Part shown: positions 53,507 through 63,197 of the stretch, one piece after another
How the letters are laid out: each line of letters starts with the position of its first letter
Numbering within the stretch: the first letter of the stretch is position 1
Assembly (NCBI GenBank): GCA_949068525.1
Contig: CARTIQ010000004.1
Location: 5,923-69,922 of the forward strand
Source of the DNA: an uncultured Eubacteriales bacterium
Lineage (GTDB): Bacteria; Bacillota; Clostridia; Oscillospirales; Acutalibacteraceae
Reading direction: 5' to 3'
Length of the DNA: 64,000 bases
Made by a program: the position numbers and the translations under genes
Notes under the pieces: model-generated
Databases searched by the model: none
Told to the model about the DNA's origin: nothing
What the model saw: the letters and a program-made list of their open reading frames with translations, nothing else

Positions 53507-54596
53507 ATTCTATTCTCCTGTTAATGTCGAGCTTGCTTAATTTAACCTTTGATTCCATATACTGACTATCGGTTTTTATGGCGTCTAACCCTTTTAGCAC
53601 AGAGTCCTTACCAATTTTTTTGATAGCAAAAACATCTGCAGCAAGTTCTTCATTTTTATTTTTCTCCTTAACTTTTTTGTTAAAAATCAACAAAAAAGTA
53701 AGATACAAAACAAGTAAAAACCATTGCATCCATTTTTTTGATGGGCAAACTTCTAAAGCTATACAAGGCCCAACAATTCCTATAAAGCTTGCAAAAACGA
53801 AAGCGAACGTTATAAAAAATGTGTTTTTTGGATTTTTGGTAGCTAAATGGCCTTCTTCGTGAGCAATAATATATTTTTTCAAATTATCTCCACCACAGAA
53901 AACTTGTTGACTTAATAAAATAGTTCTACTTATGTCATAAGCTAAACCATATAATTTTGAAAATATGCCCTCGAAAACATTAAAAGGGCAGATGATATTT
54001 AGTTTATAGCCATTTACCTTGCTAATATTTACACTATAAATATGATTTAAAATAACCCTCTTATATACATTAAGCATTACTATTACATATATGAGTATGC
54101 CATAAGAAATCCCAAATTTAGTAATTTCTTCGCTAACAAAAAAAGCTGTTATGCTAAAAATCAAGGCCAAAAGCACATCAAAGAATCTATGCACAACTTT
54201 AGGAGATTTTACTTCATATGAAAATTTACAGGTTCTATTCTTTACTCCTACACTTAAAATAACAGCACTAAAGAGCGATACCATTTTGCTTGGTTTAGTA
54301 AATTCAAAAAAAATCGAATAAATTCGTTGCCCAAATTTTATGTTTTTAGAATAAATATTATCATAGAAAGAAAGGTCATCAACATTCTCTTCTATATTCA
54401 CCATAATAGGGAATTTCAAAACTAACCAAGTAGATATGGTTATAACCATAAGTACTAACATAGTGTTTGAAAAAAGCGGCATATTTTGTACAGTCTTTTC
54501 CCAACAAGTATAAAAATATTTAAATGCAAATACCCCAATAGTACATATGAAAAATAAATTTGCAGTAGAAAAGCTTTTTCTATTATTTGTATTCAA
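53481..54596 (-). CDS. Membrane zinc metalloprotease, M48-like
   Basis: A 371-residue protein with membrane helices at about 15-32, 43-60, 140-157, 165-180, 260-282 and 292-305. The zinc site is HEEGH (residues 246-250) and a second Glu in NEELAADVFA (about 317), the M48 (HtpX/Ste24-like) layout. Such enzymes cut peptides at or in the membrane. It lies between the Ala/Gly-rich secreted protein and the DUF95 gene, so processing of that protein is a fair guess. TTG 54596 follows GGGGGT. Prophage 1 has no counterpart. Confidence 0.75.
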   Translation of the reverse strand: MNTNNRKSFSTANLFFICTIGVFAFKYFYTCWEKTVQNMPLFSNTMLVLMVITISTWLVLKFPIMVNIEENVDDLSFYDNIYSKNIKFGQRIYSIFFEFTKPSKMVSLFSAVILSVGVKNRTCKFSYEVKSPKVVHRFFDVLLALIFSITAFFVSEEITKFGISYGILIYVIVMLNVYKRVILNHIYSVNISKVNGYKLNIICPFNVFEGIFSKLYGLAYDISRTILLSQQVFCGGDNLKKYIIAHEEGHLATKNPKNTFFITFAFVFASFIGIVGPCIALEVCPSKKWMQWFLLVLYLTFLLIFNKKVKEKNKNEELAADVFAIKKIGKDSVLKGLDAIKTDSQYMESKVKLSKLDINRRIEFVKKYSEI

Positions 54597-54621
54597 AAGT
54601 TTTTACCCCCAAATGCATAAA

Positions 54622-54647
54622 GCAATGGAGGGTTGGTTCCTCCACTG
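54622..54647 (-). other. Hairpin between the Ala/Gly-rich gene and the protease gene
   Basis: TGGAGG pairs with CCTCCA, extended by GCA/TGC, with a 7-base loop. There is no strong U-tract. It may stabilise the upstream mRNA or partly stop transcription so that the first gene is made in excess. Confidence 0.5.
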
Positions 54648-54670
54648 CGTCAAACAACTAAAAAATAGCA

Positions 54671-55273
54671 TTAACCAAGGCCAACAATAGCACCTGCCCC
54701 TGCAATTATGGCACCAGGACCTGCCGCAGTTAATATTACAGCTCCAGCCAATTGTGCTCCAGCCGCAAAAGAACCTACAGTTGTAGCAGAAGTCGCTCCA
54801 GCAGCGACAACTGTGGCAGCCCCAGCAGCTGCAGTTCCAGCGGCTCCAGCGCCGCTCAATATGCCCGCAATAGCACCAGCAGCCGCGGCACCAGTTGCAC
54901 CACTTGCAAGTGCCCAAATTCCTGCACCAAGTGGTTCATTTGATGCAAGTCCATCTGTAATAGTTATATCCACGGGTGATGAAAATTCATAACCGTTGTC
55001 TTTTGATTCTGAACCCGAAATATTATATTTAAAAGTTCCATCAGAATTTGTGGATTTGCAGAACCAAAAATCACTTTCAGCTGTTTTAACCGAATCGCTA
55101 TGAATAAGAGCTTTGTTATCATCTATTTTTTGTACAGAAACATTATTTGCGCTCCAACCATTACTTCCACTGTCAAGTGAATTTACAGTACTAATAGAAG
55201 TAATTGTAAACACTGTCAACACTAAAAATAGGCTAATTACATTGCTACTCTTTTTGTTAATTATGTTCCTCAT
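54671..55273 (-). CDS. Secreted Ala/Gly-rich protein, bacteriocin-like
   Basis: A 200-residue protein with an N-terminal signal (residues about 10-32), a polar segment with two Cys (SDFWFCKSTNSDGTFKYNIS) and a final 85 residues made almost only of Ala, Gly, Ile, Val, Thr and Leu (GATGAAAAGAIAGIL... AIIAGAGAIVGLG). It heads an operon with an M48 protease and two membrane proteins. Prophage 1 has the same design with a different sequence. Membrane insertion of the C-terminus is likely; antibacterial action is inferred. Confidence 0.6.
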   Translation of the reverse strand: MRNIINKKSSNVISLFLVLTVFTITSISTVNSLDSGSNGWSANNVSVQKIDDNKALIHSDSVKTAESDFWFCKSTNSDGTFKYNISGSESKDNGYEFSSPVDITITDGLASNEPLGAGIWALASGATGAAAAGAIAGILSGAGAAGTAAAGAATVVAAGATSATTVGSFAAGAQLAGAVILTAAGPGAIIAGAGAIVGLG

Positions 55274-55538
55274 AATTTATGCACCCCATCTTTACTAAAA
55301 TAATATGCATTATCAATTTGAATAATTAATTCATAATTTTTTCCGGAAAATGCTTTAAACTATTGCAATATAGCCAAAATTAATGATTAAATTTTTAATG
55401 CACCCTCATTATAGCAACAGAGTGGGGAATTTTCAATAATTTTCCCTAAAAAAACGCAAATTCTCCCAATTGGCTAAAAACCTTAATTTATTGACGTCCT
55501 AAAGTGTAAAAATATGACGTTTTTTGTCTAAGCAAGAC
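55274..55538 (-). promoter_or_regulatory. Intergenic region upstream of the Ala/Gly-rich gene
   Basis: 265 bases of A+T-rich DNA between holin and cassette. It contains the GGGGTG ribosome site of the cassette. No clear promoter pair and no strong terminator after the holin were found, so late read-through into the cassette is possible. Confidence 0.4.
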
Positions 55539-55817
55539 CTATGTATTTAATAATTTCTTTATCAAATCGAAAACATAATTTGAGCCGCGCGAGAGCAAAA
55601 TGCCGGTCAAGATGCAGCCAACGTAGGGGATATCCGATTCTAAATTAAAGTACGACGGCAAGTCCAGCTTGTATGCGACTGCTACGATGATTCCTAGAGC
55701 CAGGCTCAGCGCCATCTGCCAGCAGAAACTCTCTTGCACTAAGAATTGATTCACGTACGTTATGATTCCTTCGATTAAAATCGCAAAAGTCACGATTCCG
55801 AATGTTTTGTTTTCCAT
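55539..55817 (-). CDS. Holin
   Basis: A 92-residue homologue of the prophage 1 holin, over 85 percent identical, with three hydrophobic segments. It follows the endolysin by 12 bases and forms the lysis unit with it. Confidence 0.8.
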   Translation of the reverse strand: MENKTFGIVTFAILIEGIITYVNQFLVQESFCWQMALSLALGIIVAVAYKLDLPSYFNLESDIPYVGCILTGILLSRGSNYVFDLIKKLLNT

Positions 55818-55829
55818 TTGACGTCCTCC

Positions 55830-56657
55830 TTAGTTCGGGAGCCTCAGGACTTGCCCTGGATAAATCGTGGTTGATTTTAGGGCATTCAAGCTCATGATTT
55901 CGGGGTATCTTGTGCCAGTGCCTAAATATTTCTTTGAGATATCCCACAGCGTGTCGCCTTTTTTGACGGTATAAGTCCGCGTGTCTTGGCTTGATCCCGA
56001 GGTTGATGGCGAAGTTGTTCCTGCCGTAAAGCCGTTTAAGCCGGTACTCTTGATGATTTCTGGATAATTCGTATACGCGATGTTCATATCGACGTTTCCG
56101 TTGATGCCGTCAACCTTGCCGCTGTCGGTGTACTGCCAAATCCCATACGGCTTCTTGTATGAACAGGATTTGTTCCACTGCGCAACCCATTTATCGAAAC
56201 GGTCGAGCTCGCTAGAATTTAGCTGATTATTAAGCCAGGAAAGGCTTGCGTACAGCGATGCATAATACCCTGCTTCCTCAATGCCCAACAGGAAGGTCTT
56301 GCAGATATCAACCAGGCCCTGATTACTCGGCATTCCACGTTTTGTCTTGTATCCGTCAGCGTCTTCCATATCGAAAAAGATTGGATATTCCGGCCTTTTG
56401 CCGTTTAGCATCCTCAATGCGTGCTGAACTTCGCTTTTTGCATCTTCCAAGTTTAATGCGTAACTATAAAGATACGCTCCCCACGGAAGCCCGATGCTTT
56501 CGCAGCCTTGCACATTTGCCTCAAAATAAGCGTCATCCTGCGACTGCATATCGCTGCCGATTCCAAGCCGTAAAATCGCAAATTTAATGCCGCTGTTCGT
56601 GACTTTTTCCCAGTCTATTCGCCCTTGATGCGCACTTACATCGATTCCTTTGAACAT
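55830..56657 (-). CDS. Endolysin: GH25 lysozyme with C-terminal LysM
   Basis: A 275-residue muramidase almost identical to the prophage 1 endolysin: FKGIDVSAHQ, FFDMED and IWQYTDSGKVDGI in the barrel and one LysM (YTVKKGDTLWDISKKYLG). The linker between domains is shorter and changed. The gene begins behind a terminator, so the lysis genes have separate expression. Confidence 0.97.
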   Translation of the reverse strand: MFKGIDVSAHQGRIDWEKVTNSGIKFAILRLGIGSDMQSQDDAYFEANVQGCESIGLPWGAYLYSYALNLEDAKSEVQHALRMLNGKRPEYPIFFDMEDADGYKTKRGMPSNQGLVDICKTFLLGIEEAGYYASLYASLSWLNNQLNSSELDRFDKWVAQWNKSCSYKKPYGIWQYTDSGKVDGINGNVDMNIAYTNYPEIIKSTGLNGFTAGTTSPSTSGSSQDTRTYTVKKGDTLWDISKKYLGTGTRYPEIMSLNALKSTTIYPGQVLRLPN

Positions 56658-56700
56658 TTTTTATACCCCCTAAATTTCGTTCCCAAATATAAAATAAAAA

Positions 56701-56724
56701 CCTTGGCGTGTTGAACTGCCAAGG
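56701..56724 (-). terminator. Terminator between tail fibre and lysis genes
   Basis: CCTTGGC (56701-56707) pairs with GCCAAGG (56718-56724), with a T-run on the minus strand. It is in the same place as 14312-14357 in prophage 1 but unrelated in sequence. Confidence 0.9.
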
Positions 56725-56732
56725 CGAATTTT

Positions 56733-57755
56733 TTATTTTAAAATTGAATAATATAATCCGGTTTCCGGATAAATAGAAAGAGTGCTGTAACAGGCAGCAA
56801 CACAAATTTTATTTGCATATCGCAAAATATTGCCGCCCACCGGCAAGTCAGATTGAATCCAGTCCTTCCCGTTTTGCGATGACCAAATGCCATTTCCACC
56901 AAGTATCCAGCAGTTATCTGCAAAAATTACATTACGACAACCGCCCGTGCTTATAGTAGAATTCCAATTTTGCCCGTCATTCGAGTAAAATGCACCTTTG
57001 TTAACATCTACAGCCACGAAAACTCCGTTGCCGTAGGTTAGACTCTCTATACATAAATTAGAAATGTCCGTTACCGCTTTCGCCCAGGTTTTACCATCTT
57101 TGGAATAGTAAATTCCATTGTGGGCGCCAATTACCCAAATATCGTTTCCGTAGGCCGCGCAATATATATAAGCTGCCGCCGTGATGTTCGACTGAGTCCA
57201 GTTAATTCCGTCACTCGAATAATAAATTCCATCGTTGTTGCCAGTTACCCAAAGCTCATTTGCATAGCACACTTTGTTGCCTTGTAATTTTGGAGTTAAA
57301 GAAGTCCACGTGGAGCCATTTTTAGAATAATAATTCCCATCATAACCCAATGCTACCCACGTGCCGTTGCCATAAGCTACACTTATTATTTCCCCCGATG
57401 CGACGTTGCTTTGAGACCACGTTTTTCCGTCTGTTGAATACCACAGCCCCTCGATATTCGATTCATAGCCGTAGTATGCACCAGCAACCCATACCCCGTC
57501 TCCATATGCTACGCTAGAAAAATAACCGGTTGCTATATTGCTTTGGTGCCATTCTTTTCCGTTTGTTGAATACAACAGACCGCTTACCGGAGTATTTGAG
57601 AAATCTCTATCACAACTTATTACAAACATTCCATCACCATAGGCTATATCTGTATATTGCCCTCCAAGAAAACTAGATTGCTCCCACTTTAGTCCAAAAA
57701 GATTATCGAAATTCTTTTTTAAGCTGCGTCTTCTTGTCAATATTGCTTCCCTCAT
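56733..57755 (-). CDS. Asp-box propeller protein, putative receptor-binding protein
   Basis: A 340-residue protein with seven repeats carrying the Asp-box pattern S-x-D/N-G-x-x-W (LLYSTNGKEW, LWYSTDGKTW, IYYSSDGINW, IYYSKDGKTW and others) and segments like YGNGVWVAGA. Seven units suggest one seven-bladed beta-propeller of BNR/sialidase-like shape. The start MREAILTRRR resembles the N-terminus of the Kelch-like protein in prophage 1, which would be the attachment part. No sialidase catalytic residues can be assigned. The ribosome site overlaps the end of the previous gene. Confidence 0.75.
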   Translation of the reverse strand: MREAILTRRRSLKKNFDNLFGLKWEQSSFLGGQYTDIAYGDGMFVISCDRDFSNTPVSGLLYSTNGKEWHQSNIATGYFSSVAYGDGVWVAGAYYGYESNIEGLWYSTDGKTWSQSNVASGEIISVAYGNGTWVALGYDGNYYSKNGSTWTSLTPKLQGNKVCYANELWVTGNNDGIYYSSDGINWTQSNITAAAYIYCAAYGNDIWVIGAHNGIYYSKDGKTWAKAVTDISNLCIESLTYGNGVFVAVDVNKGAFYSNDGQNWNSTISTGGCRNVIFADNCWILGGNGIWSSQNGKDWIQSDLPVGGNILRYANKICVAACYSTLSIYPETGLYYSILK

Positions 57756-57758
57756 AAA

Positions 57759-59750
57759 TTACATATCCTCCATAGTTGGCGTAGAATAATATATTCCAAC
57801 AGAATCATACCCTGAAGTTGCAAGCCTTACGCCATTTTCTCTACTTGTAAAAACGTTTATTCGTTTGGTTGAAACATTTGTTTTAGACCATACTTTCCCA
57901 TCTATTGAATAATAAATTCCACAGCCACTGTTAACTCCGGTCGCACCTACAAAAGTTCCTTCTCCAGAATTAAAATACTCAAGTGACATCCCTGCATTAC
58001 AATAGGAACTATGCCATGTTTGTCCATCTTTTGAATAATAATTATTGCCGGCTATCCAACTTCCGTCCCTACAGAAAATTTTATAAGACTTTCCGCTTGT
58101 TATGTTAGACTGAGCCCAATTCTTTCCGTCACTTGAATAATATAAGCCTGTGCCTTGGCCACTAGCTATAAAGATTCCATTTTTATAATAAAATTTATAT
58201 GCGTATCCCGTTGTAACATTTGTTTGAAACCAATTTTGCCCGTCGGAAGAATAACATATTCCTACATTTTCATTGTAGCTATGACTCGTGAGCCATATAC
58301 CATTTGCGTAATATACATCCCCGCAAGTTCCTCCATTATTAAAACTTGATTGATTCCATGTTTTGCCGTCTGTTGAATAGCAAAGGCCACAATTATTACT
58401 AGCACGACCTACCCAAATGTTGTTTGAATAAATTACTTCGATAATACGCGGGGCGCTATTAGAATGAGTCCAAGTAATTCCGTCTGTTGAATAGCAAAAA
58501 CCACCGCTTCCTCCCAGAATCCACATATTGTTTTTGTAAACTGTTACGCAGTTATTTCCGCTAAATTTTTTTATTGGTGTCCAATTTCTTCCGTCTGTTG
58601 AACAGTAGATTGTCCCACTGACTCCCGCAATCCAACAGCCATTGCCATAGCACACCGATTGAACAATTTCTGAAAAATTAGATTTAGTCCAGGTTTTGGC
58701 GTCTGTTGAGTAATAAAGACCGGTAGTACTACCAGCTAACCACAAATTGTTTGCATAATAAACAGTAAAAATATAGGAAGTTAGATTAGACTGCCTCCAT
58801 GTTACTGCATCACTTGAGTAATATAATCCCCCTCCCGATACATATGCTGTCCACATCCCATTTGCGTAATATACTGAGTGTGTGTATTTCGTAATATTTG
58901 ACATAGTCCAACTTGTTCCAGAGGACGAATAATATATGCCACTGCTTCCAGCGGCAACCCATTTGTTGTTTCCAAAATATATTGAGTGAAAATACTCAGA
59001 ACTAAGATTCGATCGAGTCCAATTTTCTCCGTCAGTCGAATACCACATACCGTCACTTGACCCTGCAACCCATTTCCCTTGCGCATAATGTACAGAGTCG
59101 AAGGTTCGATTAAAAAGACGTTGTTGCCACGTTTTCCCATCCGGCGAAGTATACAGGCAGTTTGAACCGCCTGCAACCCACAAATTATTCCCAAATGCTA
59201 CTGATTGAAAGTCTCTTGAAGTTATATTAGAATTTTGCCAGCTCTGGCCATCGAGTGAATAATATAGACCCTTTCCTGCTGATACCCATAAACCGTTATT
59301 GTAACAAATAAAACAAGAATCTGGCGATACATAAGGCTGAATCCAATTTATACCGTCAGTCGAACAATAAATGCCATTTCCACATGCAACCCATACCCCA
59401 TTAGCGCAGTTTAATGAACTAACATTCCCATCGGTAATGTTAGTTTGATCCCAAACCATGCCATCAGTTGAATAATATAAACCTTTATCTCCATAAGCAA
59501 CCCACAAGTTTTCTACATAACACGCTCCCCGAAAATACCCTAATATTATATTAGACTGAATCCAAATCTTACCGTCAATTGAATAATAAAGACCGTTATT
59601 ACTATTACTACCCGCCACAAAAAGAGTCCCATTATCATGCAAAAAGTTAAATTGTTCTTCTGTAACATTTGATTTCGTCCAATATCGGCCGTTGTTTGGA
59701 TAAATACTTGTTACTTGCTTTGACGTCTGGCTTAACATTGCTTCACCCAT
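57759..59750 (-). CDS. Double Asp-box propeller protein, tail adhesin
   Basis: A 663-residue protein with about 16 Asp-box repeats of some 37 residues (LYYSIDGKIW, LYYSTDGMVW, MWYSTDGENW, ICYSSDGQNW and so on), each joined by WTQSNIT-like and YANGIWVA-like segments. The number fits two tandem propellers. ATG 59750 follows AGGAGG; the upstream in-frame extension is out of family. It lies between BppU and the smaller propeller protein. Strong internal repetition favours recombination and change of receptor range. Confidence 0.75.
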   Translation of the reverse strand: MGEAMLSQTSKQVTSIYPNNGRYWTKSNVTEEQFNFLHDNGTLFVAGSNSNNGLYYSIDGKIWIQSNIILGYFRGACYVENLWVAYGDKGLYYSTDGMVWDQTNITDGNVSSLNCANGVWVACGNGIYCSTDGINWIQPYVSPDSCFICYNNGLWVSAGKGLYYSLDGQSWQNSNITSRDFQSVAFGNNLWVAGGSNCLYTSPDGKTWQQRLFNRTFDSVHYAQGKWVAGSSDGMWYSTDGENWTRSNLSSEYFHSIYFGNNKWVAAGSSGIYYSSSGTSWTMSNITKYTHSVYYANGMWTAYVSGGGLYYSSDAVTWRQSNLTSYIFTVYYANNLWLAGSTTGLYYSTDAKTWTKSNFSEIVQSVCYGNGCWIAGVSGTIYCSTDGRNWTPIKKFSGNNCVTVYKNNMWILGGSGGFCYSTDGITWTHSNSAPRIIEVIYSNNIWVGRASNNCGLCYSTDGKTWNQSSFNNGGTCGDVYYANGIWLTSHSYNENVGICYSSDGQNWFQTNVTTGYAYKFYYKNGIFIASGQGTGLYYSSDGKNWAQSNITSGKSYKIFCRDGSWIAGNNYYSKDGQTWHSSYCNAGMSLEYFNSGEGTFVGATGVNSGCGIYYSIDGKVWSKTNVSTKRINVFTSRENGVRLATSGYDSVGIYYSTPTMEDM

Positions 59751-59764
59751 ATTTAACCTCCTGC

Positions 59765-61453
59765 CTAGCGAATACATAAAAATCTTAAATTGAGCTCTAT
59801 ATCTGGAGCTTCTCCGTAGCAATAAACAGAGACAAAGTTATCAAGTGTCGTAATTTTGCTTACAAGGCTCCAAGCTTCAAGCTCATTTTTAGCTGCCTCA
59901 ATATCAGAACTTTGTATAAGGTCAACAATTGGTGTATCCGTCTCTAAGATGCCTGAAACAGGTACAGTCTGCGTATATCCTCCGGGTTCTTCGGTTGTCC
60001 AGTCTGTTCCGATAGTTGCCGTGTGCGTAGCGACTGTTGTTTCATTGATTTGCACGTTTACGACCTGTTGGCTGTCTGGTGTAATGCTGGTTCCGTTAAG
60101 TTTTATGCCTTGGATCGCAGAATCCGCTTTAGCTCCTTGCTCTGAAGTTGCACAATCAAGCCTCGATGTATCCACGTTTACAACTCTTTGTGCGTCTGGA
60201 GCAAGCAATGTGCCGTCAACTTTAACGCCTTGGATTGCTGAATCCGCTTTTTCGCCCTGTTCTGCCGTCGCTCCACCGAAGTCTGACATGGATATTGTAA
60301 CGTCATCCGCCAGGGAATAGCCGTTTATGGTGCGTGTCACCGGCACGGCACCGATTATATGCGGAGTGATATTTACGACGTTGTTCTTGTCTTTAGGAAT
60401 CATCGAGCCGTTGCCCTGAATCCCAAGCACGGCGTTGCTTGTATCGCTTATAGTTATTTCTACAACCCCGTCAGAGCTTGCCGGAATTGTTTCTCCGTTC
60501 ACTTTAATTCCCTGCAGTGCAGTATCAGCCTTCTCGCCTTGCTTTTTGGTTGCCGCTCCTATGTCTTGCGGCCCGACTTGTTGCCACGAATTGTCGTTTC
60601 GTAAAAACACGTTCGCACTTGCAGTCTGCGGCGCCGGCACATGATTTCCGTGATTTACCGGGGCCGCGCCTATAATCTCAGGTGTCAACGTAATATCGCT
60701 TGAAAGCGGCTTGTTGTTTATCCGCCGTGTGATGGGCACCGCGCTAATATCTTGAGGTGTGATGTCTACGATTTTACCAGCGCTCATCGGAATTTCTACG
60801 CCGTTTCCCATTATTCCCTGAACCGCAGTGTCAGCTTTTTTTCCTTGCTCAGCCGTTGCGTAGTCTTTGCCGTGTTTGCCGTCTAGCAAATCAGCATCCA
60901 GCCCACTGCCTTCGCCGTCCATAGAAATAATCTTTTTCATGATGTTTTCCTCAGAATAAGCGTCCATCACAGCTTGCACGTCGGCCAAGGCCTCATCGAG
61001 CGCCGTAAACTCAGAGGTGCTCTCGACCGCGGCGTCAAAGTCAGTGCAGCGAACGATTTCAATCGAAAGTCCCTTCACTTTAAGCTTTTCAATTGAAGAC
61101 TCCTCCTTTTCGGGCTTTTCAATTGGCTGGTCCGCTGCTTTGGGCTTTGTAACTTCTGAGTCTATGATGTTAATCTCACAATCCCGCATGATCCCTGGCA
61201 CAATCGACATCTGCGAAGTCATCGCAAGGTTTATAACGCCCTTTTGAGCATCGATGATTTCACAGTAGTTGAAAATCAAGTTACCATCGGGCTTAGTGGC
61301 ATAAAAAACGACGGTTTTATCCGCCAAATTGAAAGCCTTATTCTTATCTGTAATCTTTATTTGCAAAAAACGTGAATTTGTTTCACCCTGATTAACTTTT
61401 ACTCTGACGTCGTTCGACTGCCAAACATCAAGCGTTATCGATTTTGTCGTCAT
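59765..61453 (-). CDS. BppU-type baseplate upper protein / tail fibre
   Basis: A 562-residue homologue of the prophage 1 protein at 10588-12591. The first 300 residues are almost identical, including the BppU domain and LDADLLDGKHGKDYATAEQG. It has about two fewer repeat units, and the last 70 residues differ, which agrees with a different partner adhesin. Confidence 0.85.
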   Translation of the reverse strand: MTTKSITLDVWQSNDVRVKVNQGETNSRFLQIKITDKNKAFNLADKTVVFYATKPDGNLIFNYCEIIDAQKGVINLAMTSQMSIVPGIMRDCEINIIDSEVTKPKAADQPIEKPEKEESSIEKLKVKGLSIEIVRCTDFDAAVESTSEFTALDEALADVQAVMDAYSEENIMKKIISMDGEGSGLDADLLDGKHGKDYATAEQGKKADTAVQGIMGNGVEIPMSAGKIVDITPQDISAVPITRRINNKPLSSDITLTPEIIGAAPVNHGNHVPAPQTASANVFLRNDNSWQQVGPQDIGAATKKQGEKADTALQGIKVNGETIPASSDGVVEITISDTSNAVLGIQGNGSMIPKDKNNVVNITPHIIGAVPVTRTINGYSLADDVTISMSDFGGATAEQGEKADSAIQGVKVDGTLLAPDAQRVVNVDTSRLDCATSEQGAKADSAIQGIKLNGTSITPDSQQVVNVQINETTVATHTATIGTDWTTEEPGGYTQTVPVSGILETDTPIVDLIQSSDIEAAKNELEAWSLVSKITTLDNFVSVYCYGEAPDIELNLRFLCIR

Positions 61454-61457
61454 GCTA

Positions 61458-63197
61458 TCATTCCTCCTTAAAATTTTTTGTTGCCGCCAATTCTTGAACC
61501 GCCTTCACAAGATACGGGATAATCGCCATCAAATCAAGCGTATAGAAGGTTTCACCGTCAGCAATCCGCTCTCCCACGAATTTTGGGTTAACCTCTTTAA
61601 CTTGCTGCGCGATGAACCCGAGCTCCTCAAAGCGTCTATCCTGCCGCCATTTAAACTCTTTGCAGGATAGCGAATTAATTACCGAAAGCGCGTCAACCTT
61701 GCTGTCACTAATTTCTTTTTTCAGCCGCTCATCCGATGAAGTCTGGATTGTCGTATCGAAAATCGGCCAATTATTCATGTACAAATTGGTGTTAAAGTTG
61801 ATGTCGTCGGGCCCGATCGAATTATCCTTGACCTTCAAGGAATCATCGGCAATCTTGACGTTTTCGCTTATGCTGTTCCACGCAGTTTGTACGCTCTCGA
61901 CGTTCTGCGCAATTTTCGCACTAAGCTCAGAGCTATTCAGCTTTTTTGAAACCTCAGTGCTGATCGCATCCGTGGTTTGTCTCAGCTCGCTCTTCGTGGC
62001 ATAAGTGCCGGCTGCATCGGTCTTTTTGACGTACGTAGCTTCAATATTTGCCGCAAGTTCCTTGTCCGCAGCCTTAAACTCCTGCGTGACCCTCGTCTCA
62101 GTGCCCGAAAGCTCAGTATTAACGGCGAGTTTTGCTTCTTTTCCCATCTTATCCGTGTATTGCCGCTGAACGTCGCCGTATTTAGGGTTCACATTGCCCA
62201 GTGTGACTTTGTTGTATCGCTTTGACAGCGCATCAAACTCGAATCCAATGACCTTCGTAACTAAATCGATGTTCAAGTCTTCATGATGAACGCTGATGGA
62301 ATCACCGAGATAGACAGTTTCTAAAATCGAAAAATCCTTATACTCCTCGGTGTCTTCAAGCGGTATGAACTCAGCCGTCGCTGTGACCTGCGGTTTATCA
62401 AGTCCTTTTTCAAATTCTAGGTTTACAGTGTCTCTCAAAGCTTGCAGTGCCTGGTATTCGCCCATTTCATCTCCAATTTTTATCTCAGAATAGTGAATTC
62501 GCGTGACTTTCTCATTCACGTAGGTATCAATGAGCGGTGATACAACGTACTTTTCCGGCAACTTCAAAAGTGTCTGGCCGTCTTCCTTAAGCCCCGTCGG
62601 CATAATCTTCGTTGCAACGCCGGATAAATCAGTAACAAACCGCAGTCCAGTGAGGTTCTTGCGATATCGAATCGATACGCCACGGTCGGCGCCAAGCTGG
62701 GATTTCATCCGCACCGTGAAGTTATCGCGCTCAAGTTCGCCGCCCCAGACCGCTATGAAGGCGTTGTCCGCGCCCAATATAGCATTTACGGGGTTCATCA
62801 TCTGATAATAGGCCGTGCCTTGCTTCGTGATATCTGAATCGCCGGCAAACGGCGTCCCATCTAGGATTCTTGATATTGCAACTGCACCGTTTCCGGTAGG
62901 CCGGGTGTCTTCAATGAGAAAATCTAGCAAATCGTAAAAAATATGACGGCAGTAAAACACCGGATTCCCCAACATATCGATATCCGTGTTGTAAACCCTG
63001 AAAAGCTGCGGGTTCTTGGGCGTTGGCGCCTTTACAACCTGCTCAATTTCAATGTCCGAGAACCCCCGGGGCATCGTAAGCTTCAAAGAATAATCGCCGT
63101 TTAATTCTTCGCTCACAATCGCCTCAATCGGCTGCAGCACGCGGATTCCGTTGTGTGAAAAATCGGTTTCATTTCTTTCGTATAAATTAATTATCAC
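61458..63197 (-). CDS. Tail-associated protein Tal with C-terminal S74 chaperone domain
   Basis: A 579-residue homologue of 8847-10583, about 90 percent identical, with the same Tal N-terminus and S74 end (SSDERLKKEISDS, LGFIAQQVKEV). GTG 63197 is chosen because it overlaps the dit stop (GTGTGA) and GGAGGTGG is 5 bases in front. This overlap shows the original dit-tal junction without the cargo of prophage 1. Confidence 0.9.
   Translation of the reverse strand: MIINLYERNETDFSHNGIRVLQPIEAIVSEELNGDYSLKLTMPRGFSDIEIEQVVKAPTPKNPQLFRVYNTDIDMLGNPVFYCRHIFYDLLDFLIEDTRPTGNGAVAISRILDGTPFAGDSDITKQGTAYYQMMNPVNAILGADNAFIAVWGGELERDNFTVRMKSQLGADRGVSIRYRKNLTGLRFVTDLSGVATKIMPTGLKEDGQTLLKLPEKYVVSPLIDTYVNEKVTRIHYSEIKIGDEMGEYQALQALRDTVNLEFEKGLDKPQVTATAEFIPLEDTEEYKDFSILETVYLGDSISVHHEDLNIDLVTKVIGFEFDALSKRYNKVTLGNVNPKYGDVQRQYTDKMGKEAKLAVNTELSGTETRVTQEFKAADKELAANIEATYVKKTDAAGTYATKSELRQTTDAISTEVSKKLNSSELSAKIAQNVESVQTAWNSISENVKIADDSLKVKDNSIGPDDINFNTNLYMNNWPIFDTTIQTSSDERLKKEISDSKVDALSVINSLSCKEFKWRQDRRFEELGFIAQQVKEVNPKFVGERIADGETFYTLDLMAIIPYLVKAVQELAATKNFKEE

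Noticed and set aside
54603..54917. A striking Cys/Trp/Gly-rich frame on the minus strand, like a metallothionein or Cys-rich peptide.
   Set aside because: It is an out-of-frame reading of the Ala/Gly codons of the secreted protein at 54671-55273 and has no ribosome site of its own; GCN/GGN runs give Cys and Trp in the shifted frame.
57759..59750. Repeated DNA segments resembling an array.
   Set aside because: They are the Asp-box codons of a propeller protein, in frame throughout.
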